From DASYHQ01 sp038223165 (GTDB lineage: Bacteria > Planctomycetota > Phycisphaerae > Tepidisphaerales > Tepidisphaeraceae), in the NCBI GenBank assembly GCA_038223165.1, contig JBBRHE010000053.1:1-19048 (forward strand): DNA of 19,048 bases, in the 5' to 3' direction. The notes under the pieces were generated by a model, which saw nothing but the letters and a program-made list of their open reading frames with translations, did no database searches and was not told the origin of the DNA. Below, in pieces: positions 14,404 through 19,048 of this stretch (positions are counted from its first letter, which is position 1; each line of letters starts with the position of its first letter). The translations under genes were made by a program, and so were the position numbers.

Positions 14404-15384
14404 ATGACCCCAGCAGAAAAACTCGTCATCATCGGATCAGGCCCAGCAGGTTGGACGGCGGCCATTTACGCGGCGCGGGCCAAGCTCGATCCGCTCGTTT
14501 ACGAAGGCGCCATCTCGGAAGAGAACCGCCTGCGCGGCACACTGCCGCTGGGGCAGTTGAACTGGACCACGGACGTCGAGAACTTCCCGGGCTTCCCCGA
14601 TGGTGTGCTCGGGCCTGATTTGATGTTGAAGATGCGCGAGCAGGCGACCCGCTTTGGCACGCGCATCGAGACGGAGGACATCGTCGACATCGACGTGAGC
14701 GTCCGCCCGTTCAAACTGACCGACAGCAACGGCAAGACCTTGACGGCCAACACGGTCATCATCTCGACCGGCGCCAGTGCCAACTACCTCGGGCTCGACA
14801 GTGAAAACGCGTACAAGAACCGCGGCGTGTCTGCGTGTGCGGTGTGCGACGGGGCGCTGCCACGGTTTCGGAACCAGCCGTTGATCGTCGTTGGTGGCGG
14901 TGACTCGGCTGCGGAAGAGGCGACGTATCTGACGAAGTTCGCCAGCAAGGTGTATCTGGTCCATCGCAGAGATTCACTCCGCGCCAGCAAGGTGATGGCC
15001 GACCGGTTGCTGGCCAACCCCAAGGTCGTACCGCTGTGGCATTCGGTGGTCAGCGAGGTTGTCGGTGAAGAGGAGAAGGGGATGACCGGCGTGATCGTGA
15101 AGAACATTCAGACGGGCCAAGAGACTCGGCTGGACGCCCCTGGCCTGTTCGTGGCGATCGGTCACACACCGAACACGAAGTTCCTCAAGGGCAAGGTCGA
15201 GCTCGACGACAAGGGCTTCATCAAACTGGTTGACCCGTTCCGCACGACAACGAGCGTGGAGGGCCTCTTCGCTGCCGGCGACGTGGCAGACCCGATTTAC
15301 AAGCAAGCGATCAGCGCCGCGGGCATGGGTTGCAAAGCGGCGCTGGATGCTGAGAGATGGTTAGCGGGGGAAGGGATACACTGA
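14404..15384 (+). CDS. trxB: Thioredoxin reductase
   Basis: A 326-residue flavoenzyme that passes electrons from NADPH through FAD to thioredoxin; cytosolic homodimer. The FAD-binding loop is GSGPAGWTAA (residues 11-20). The redox-active pair is C145-A-V-C148 followed by DG, the class signature of low-molecular-weight TrxR. The NADPH-binding loop is VGGGDSAAEEA, with HRRDSLRAS supplying the 2'-phosphate arginines. The C-terminal FAD motif is GLFAAGDVAD near residues 288-297, followed by QAISAAGMGCKAALDAE. The length is normal and nothing is missing. The gene is single, with two palindromic repeats upstream and another downstream. Related flavoenzymes such as ferredoxin-NADP reductases lack the CxxC, so the call is firm. 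Confidence 0.95.
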   Translation: MTPAEKLVIIGSGPAGWTAAIYAARAKLDPLVYEGAISEENRLRGTLPLGQLNWTTDVENFPGFPDGVLGPDLMLKMREQATRFGTRIETEDIVDIDVSVRPFKLTDSNGKTLTANTVIISTGASANYLGLDSENAYKNRGVSACAVCDGALPRFRNQPLIVVGGGDSAAEEATYLTKFASKVYLVHRRDSLRASKVMADRLLANPKVVPLWHSVVSEVVGEEEKGMTGVIVKNIQTGQETRLDAPGLFVAIGHTPNTKFLKGKVELDDKGFIKLVDPFRTTTSVEGLFAAGDVADPIYKQAISAAGMGCKAALDAERWLAGEGIH

Positions 15385-15455
15385 ATCGGGGTTGCGACGT
15401 TCCCAGTCGGGCTCACTTAGTCGATGCGGCTTTGCGTGCATTCTAGCGAAGTTTA

Positions 15456-15558
15456 TCATCCCGAAGGGAGCGGTAGCGACCTGAGGGATCTCGATTAGAC
15501 GAACGGTGTCCGTGGATCGAGATCTCTCAAGTCGCTTCCTCTCCTCTCGTCGGGATGA
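15456..15558. repeat. TCATCCCGA...GGGATGA large inverted repeat between convergent genes
   Basis: The left arm 15456-15495 begins TCATCCCGA and ends GAGGGATCTCGAT; the right arm 15516-15558 begins ATCGAGATCTCTC and ends TCGGGATGA. The arms match inversely over about 40 bases with a few mismatches and small gaps around a 20-base centre. It lies between the ends of trxB (+) and the coiled-coil gene (-), and could form a hairpin at the end of either transcript. The rest of the 200-base gap holds nothing clear. Confidence 0.85.
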
Positions 15559-15584
15559 CAATGAGTGTGGGGGATGCCGAACTG

Positions 15585-16013
15585 CTACCCCGCCATATCG
15601 AACGGCCAATTATCATCCGCCGACGGTGACGGTTTCGGGACGATCAACCCGGTGCCCAGATACATTTTCCAGCGCGAGATCAACTCAGGATACGACTGCA
15701 AAAACCCCTGCCACGCGGCGTAGTGGGACCGCAGGAAGAACGACTTCTCGGTATAGGCGGCGACGTCCTTTTTCAGGGTCGCCAGTTCTTCGGTCGTCGT
15801 CGTCAGTTTGGCATCGAGGTCCTTTACCTTGGCGGTCAGGGCTTCGTTGGCCTGGGCGAGCTCATTTCGACGGTCCTGAACGGATTTCAGTTGGGTGAGG
15901 GCGTCGGCGTACATCTTCTTGAGTTCGTCGGGCTTGGGCTCGTCCTGGGCGCGGACGTTTGTCGTCGGGAGGATCGCGAGGAAGACCAATGGCAACAGTC
16001 GGGCGAGGCGCAT
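15585..16013 (-). CDS. Secreted coiled-coil protein, unknown function
   Basis: A 142-residue protein. Residues 1-22 are a signal peptide (MRLARLLPLVFLAILP core, likely cleaved after VRA at 22/23), so it is probably periplasmic. Residues 29-86 form a long charged helix with heptad-like Leu/Ala spacing (ELKKMYADALTQLKSVQ, then ELAQANEAL and KVKDLDAKL), a likely coiled coil. The C-terminal part (about 90-142) is aromatic-rich (SFFLRSHYAAWQGFL) and ends in acidic WPFDMAG. No family is recognised. The start is supported by AAGGA six bases before the ATG at 16013 and by a good promoter candidate upstream. It diverges from the zinc-ribbon gene, with 161 bases between the starts. Confidence 0.8.
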   Translation of the reverse strand: MRLARLLPLVFLAILPTTNVRAQDEPKPDELKKMYADALTQLKSVQDRRNELAQANEALTAKVKDLDAKLTTTTEELATLKKDVAAYTEKSFFLRSHYAAWQGFLQSYPELISRWKMYLGTGLIVPKPSPSADDNWPFDMAG

Positions 16014-16047
16014 TCACTTTCCTTGTCTAATTGGACCGTCGCGGCCC

Positions 16048-16076
16048 ATCTTAAACGCCGTGCGCAACCGTCACAA
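16048..16076 (-). promoter_or_regulatory. Candidate sigma70-type promoter of the coiled-coil gene
   Basis: On the minus strand TTGTGA (16076-16071) and TAAGAT (16053-16048) are separated by exactly 17 bases, 35 bases before the ATG at 16013. The leader then has AAGGA as ribosome binding site. Confidence 0.55.
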
Positions 16077-16148
16077 CGTGCGTATCGTCGGTTGACAGCC
16101 AACTGCGGATCCCAGTGACGCTTAGCATGCGATCGTGCGGCCCGTGGC

Positions 16149-16154
16149 TATAAT
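16149..16154 (+). promoter_or_regulatory. Candidate -10 box of the zinc-ribbon gene
   Basis: A perfect TATAAT lies 20 bases before the ATG at 16175, with the ribosome binding site GGAAGA (16163-16168) in between. No matching -35 is seen at normal distance; a perfect TTGACA at 16092 is too far away. Confidence 0.45.
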
Positions 16155-16174
16155 GAATATCTGGAAGACCCGCT

Positions 16175-17482
16175 ATGATCCGATTTGCCTGCCGATGCGG
16201 ACAGACCTACGACGTCGCCAACGAAATGGCCGGCGGTGACCTTCAATGCACGAAGTGCGGCCTGCTGAACACTGTCCCCACACTGACCGAAGTGGGGCAG
16301 ATCGATTTAGACGGCGGGTACAAAATCGACGCCGACGCCCCGACCGGAACTCCATCGCCCGAACGTCTTGCGACCCTGCACCGGGCCTTTACACGCAATA
16401 CGACAACCACCGACGGCAACGAGATCGACAATCGCGTTACACCCGAAGAACTGGCGATGGCGGGGGACGAAATTCCACTGGCGGACGATACGCTTGCGAA
16501 TGCGCGGCCGCGGTACGACCCGATCTCGGGTGAATTGATCCGCCCCCTGGAACTGGCCCCGCGCGACGTACCACGGGCGGACGAAATCCCAATGGCCAAA
16601 CCGGCCCTGACGTACGCCGCCAACACGCCACGCGCGACCACGCTTACTGGCGCTGCAGCTTTGCTGACATCGCCCGGTAGTTTGGCGGTGCTGGGCATCA
16701 TGTTCCTGCTGCATGTGTTCATGCAGGGTGTGATGCTCGTCTCGCTGATGTTTATCTTCCTGGCGGTGTTTTGTCTGCCGTTTGTCTTTGGTGTGCTGGG
16801 ACACTTTGCGAACGTGATCGACGAGATCGGCCCGCGCGACATGGACGAACTGCCCCGGCCGTTTCGGGACCTGCAACTGAGCGAGGACCTCTGGCTGCCC
16901 TTCGTCCACACGGTCAGCGCCTTTGGATTCGCGTTCGGGCCGGCAATCTTAATTTACAAGTACGTGCGTTTGCCCGAGGCAGCGATGATCGGCGTCTACG
17001 CGATCGCACTGGGCATCGGGGCTTTGTTGCTGCCGGCGCTGGCAATTACAACATCGACCAGTGGGACGATGCTCAACCTCAGGCCGGATCGTGTGTGGGG
17101 CGTGATCAAGGCCGGTGGCGCTTCCTATGTTTTCCTGGCGATCGTCGGCATTGTCGCGATGGTCTTCTACTTTGTCGGGCAGGCCGGCGTTTTTCTTTGG
17201 TTGGCGACCAAGCCGGGTGTTGGTGGGTACGCACTGTGGTTGCGGCCTGTCTTTTCCTATCCGGTCCTGTGCCTGGGCATTTTCCTGATGCACCTGTTCG
17301 CCTGGCAGTGCGGGCTGTACTACCGCGAGCACCACGCGGGATTCAACTGGGTGTATCAGCGGCATGTTCGCTTGAACAAGCGCGAAGACATCGCGGTGAA
17401 GCTCGCCCGGCGGCCGAGGCGCGTGCAAGCGCAGGAACCACGGCCGGTCGCTCGCCCGACGGCCCGCGACGCACGTTGGTAG
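16175..17482 (+). CDS. Zinc-ribbon membrane protein, unknown function
   Basis: A 435-residue protein. The N-terminus is a short zinc ribbon: Cys6-x-Cys8 and Cys25-x-x-Cys28 (FACRCGQTYDVANEMAGG, then QCTKCG), the 'CRCG...C.KCG' type common at the head of planctomycete proteins. A polar, low-complexity linker runs from about 35 to 160, with acidic and Pro-rich patches. From about 165 there are some six to seven hydrophobic helices to residue 400: about 167-200 (two helices, MFLLHVFMQGVML and SLMFIFLAVFCLPFVF), then LPFVHTVSAFGFAFG, GVYAIALGIGALLLPALA, YVFLAIVGIVAMVFYFVG and YPVLCLGIFLMHLFAWQCG. The basic tail (RRPRRVQ) is likely cytoplasmic. The function is unknown; the membrane half resembles uncharacterised DUF4013-type proteins. 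The start has GGAAGA six bases upstream. Confidence 0.88.
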   Translation: MIRFACRCGQTYDVANEMAGGDLQCTKCGLLNTVPTLTEVGQIDLDGGYKIDADAPTGTPSPERLATLHRAFTRNTTTTDGNEIDNRVTPEELAMAGDEIPLADDTLANARPRYDPISGELIRPLELAPRDVPRADEIPMAKPALTYAANTPRATTLTGAAALLTSPGSLAVLGIMFLLHVFMQGVMLVSLMFIFLAVFCLPFVFGVLGHFANVIDEIGPRDMDELPRPFRDLQLSEDLWLPFVHTVSAFGFAFGPAILIYKYVRLPEAAMIGVYAIALGIGALLLPALAITTSTSGTMLNLRPDRVWGVIKAGGASYVFLAIVGIVAMVFYFVGQAGVFLWLATKPGVGGYALWLRPVFSYPVLCLGIFLMHLFAWQCGLYYREHHAGFNWVYQRHVRLNKREDIAVKLARRPRRVQAQEPRPVARPTARDARW

Positions 17483-17536
17483 AGCCATTGCCTTTGCCGA
17501 TGGGCAGGCGCGGCGGATGCGCCTACAATCCGGCAT

Positions 17537-19048
17537 ATGCGCATCGCGTTAGCACAGATCAATCCCACCGTCGGCGACTTGGCCGGCAATGTCCGCAAGA
17601 TTCTCGATTACATCGGGCGGGCGAAAGAACAGCGGGCAGAGGTCGTTGTCTTTCCAGAACTGGCGCTGGTCGGTTACCCGCCTAAAGATTTGCTGCTGAA
17701 GAAGCAGTTCGTCGACGACAATCTGCGTGCGCTGGAGATGATCGCGTCGCGCGTGATCGGGATCGACGCGATCGTTGGGTACGTCGATCGAAACATTGCG
17801 CCGGTCGGTCGACCACTTCACAACGCGATCGCGGTGCTGCGCGAGGGGAAGATTGTCAGTCGGCACTTCAAGACGCTGCTGCCGACGTATGACGTGTTCG
17901 ACGAAAGCCGTTACTTCGAGCCCGGGCCGAAGGACCAAGCCGTCAACATCGTGAACATGAACGGTACGCGGGCGGGCCTGAGTGTCTGCGAAGACCTGTG
18001 GAACGACGAGCGCATGGTTCCACGCCGGCTGTATCACGAGAACCCATTAGCCGTGCTGAACGCCGGTGGGGCGGATGTGATGATCAACGCCAGCGCGTCA
18101 CCGTTCGTCGTGCATAAGCATGCATTCCGACTACAGCTTTTCGAAAGCCAGGTGAAGCAGTTCGGCAAGCCGCTGGTCTACGTCAACCAGGTCGGTGGGA
18201 ACGACGAACTCGTCTTCGACGGCAACAGCGTCGTGATGGCGGCCGACGGAAGCGTGATCGCGCAGGCGAAGGGGTTCGAGGAGGAACTGCTGGTCGTCGA
18301 CCTCGACACGACGGGCCACGGGGCGGTCAAGCCGTCGGAAAGCGATCGCGAGATCTCACCGGCGGCCCACATTTCGGACGACCGTGGCATCGAGCAGATC
18401 TACCGGGCTCTCGTCCTCGGCCTGCGCGACTACGTTCGCAAGTGCGGGTTCAAGTCCGTCGTGCTCGGCCTGTCCGGAGGGATCGACAGCGCCCTCGTCG
18501 CGGCGCTGGCGGTAGATGCGCTGGGCAAGGAGAAAGTGGTCGGGATTGCGATGCCGAGCCGATACAGTTCCGATCACTCGGTCACCGACGCGCAGCAACT
18601 GGCTCAGAACCTTGGCGTTTCGTTCGACGTGATACCGATCAAAGCAGCGCATGACGCGTACGAAAGCACGCTGGCAGGACAGTTTGCCGGTACTCAGCCA
18701 GGCGTTGCAGAGGAGAATCTGCAGGCCCGCATTCGCGGGGCGATCCTGATGGCGATCAGCAATAAGTTCAATCATCTGTTGCTGACGACCGGCAACAAGA
18801 GCGAGGTCGCCGTCGGTTACTGCACGCTGTACGGCGACATGTGCGGCGGGCTGGCGGTCATCAGCGATGTGCCGAAGACAATCGTCTACGAGCTCTGCGA
18901 GTGGATGAACACCCACGCCGAGCGGGAGATCATCCCGCGGAGCACGATCAACAAGGCGCCCAGTGCGGAGCTTCGACCCGACCAGAAAGACCAGGATTCG
19001 CTGCCCGAGTACGCGGTGCTCGACGCGATCCTCTACCGCTACGTGGAA
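17537..19048 (+). CDS. nadE: Glutamine-dependent NAD+ synthetase (3' end missing)
   Basis: The gene runs off the right edge; 504 codons are visible. It makes NAD+ from deamido-NAD+, ATP and glutamine in the cytosol. The N-terminal nitrilase-like glutaminase domain (about 1-265) has the full catalytic triad: Glu41 in FPELALVGYP, Lys112 in HFKTLLPTYDVFDE and Cys151 in VCEDLWN. The C-terminal synthetase domain begins near 285, with the ATP-loop SGGIDSALV near residues 312-320, then GIAMPSRYSSDHS, ENLQARIRG and LLTTGNKSEVAVGYCTLYGD, all standard. Only the last stretch is cut off. ATG 17537 begins directly with the usual MRIALAQINPTVGD. TACAAT ends seven bases before it and no Shine-Dalgarno is present, so the transcript may be leaderless. 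The two-domain form rather than ammonia-only NadE is certain from the sequence. Confidence 0.96.
   Translation, partial: MRIALAQINPTVGDLAGNVRKILDYIGRAKEQRAEVVVFPELALVGYPPKDLLLKKQFVDDNLRALEMIASRVIGIDAIVGYVDRNIAPVGRPLHNAIAVLREGKIVSRHFKTLLPTYDVFDESRYFEPGPKDQAVNIVNMNGTRAGLSVCEDLWNDERMVPRRLYHENPLAVLNAGGADVMINASASPFVVHKHAFRLQLFESQVKQFGKPLVYVNQVGGNDELVFDGNSVVMAADGSVIAQAKGFEEELLVVDLDTTGHGAVKPSESDREISPAAHISDDRGIEQIYRALVLGLRDYVRKCGFKSVVLGLSGGIDSALVAALAVDALGKEKVVGIAMPSRYSSDHSVTDAQQLAQNLGVSFDVIPIKAAHDAYESTLAGQFAGTQPGVAEENLQARIRGAILMAISNKFNHLLLTTGNKSEVAVGYCTLYGDMCGGLAVISDVPKTIVYELCEWMNTHAEREIIPRSTINKAPSAELRPDQKDQDSLPEYAVLDAILYRYVE

Noticed and set aside
15723..16118. Possible + strand 131-codon gene opposite the coiled-coil gene
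   Set aside because: The minus-strand frame has a signal peptide, ribosome binding site and promoter candidate; the + frame has none.
16092..16120. TTGACA at 16092 as a -35 box for the zinc-ribbon gene
   Set aside because: No -10-like hexamer lies 16-18 bases downstream (GTGACG there), and the TATAAT at 16149 is about 51 bases away.

Overview
The window is GC-rich bacterial DNA with tightly packed genes, many GTG starts and a strong load of short palindromic repeats. The gene set and protein styles suggest a planctomycete, probably of the Phycisphaerae. The cues are a pseudopilin with an FTLLEL head, a zinc-ribbon protein fused to a polytopic membrane domain, an HU protein with an acidic tail, and an ECF sigma factor with a tiny downstream partner. 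The phylum assignment is inference from these features; there is no rRNA here. Genes at both edges are cut: a metallophosphoesterase at the left and a glutamine-dependent NAD+ synthetase at the right.

Layout. 1-4191 (+): end of a metallophosphoesterase, then yidC (membrane protein insertase) and mnmE (tRNA U34-modifying GTPase), a classic pairing; palindromic repeats fill both gaps. 4454-5463 (+): a small lipoprotein candidate, then an HU-family DNA-binding protein with its own promoter candidate and a good intrinsic terminator. 5498-6682 (+): a BioF-type PLP enzyme. 6776-8032 (-): an ECF sigma factor followed by a 100-residue protein that may be its regulator. 8181-13109 (+): rlmN, a pseudopilin, a polytopic glycosyltransferase-like protein and a GtrA-methyltransferase fusion, all linked by 4-base start/stop overlaps, so almost certainly one transcript; it ends at a repeat-derived terminator. 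13183-14153: two divergent small membrane proteins. 14404-15384 (+): thioredoxin reductase. 15585-16013 (-): a secreted coiled-coil protein. 16175-17482 (+): a zinc-ribbon membrane protein. 17537-end (+): NAD+ synthetase.

The most striking signal is not a gene but the repeats. At least eight palindromic elements of several families sit between genes. One family (core ACAGACATTCTTGTC...CCCCCCG) occurs twice inside coding sequence, in the pseudopilin leader and in a loop of the membrane glycosyltransferase. Both copies are in the same orientation and the same reading frame, giving the shared peptide TDILVxxSPRP. This resembles the protein-embedded palindromic elements known from Rickettsia. Other copies appear to act as terminators, to fill the yidC-mnmE gap, and to supply the only available start codon of a small membrane protein. 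I see no tRNA, rRNA, CRISPR array, transposase, phage or defence system in the window.
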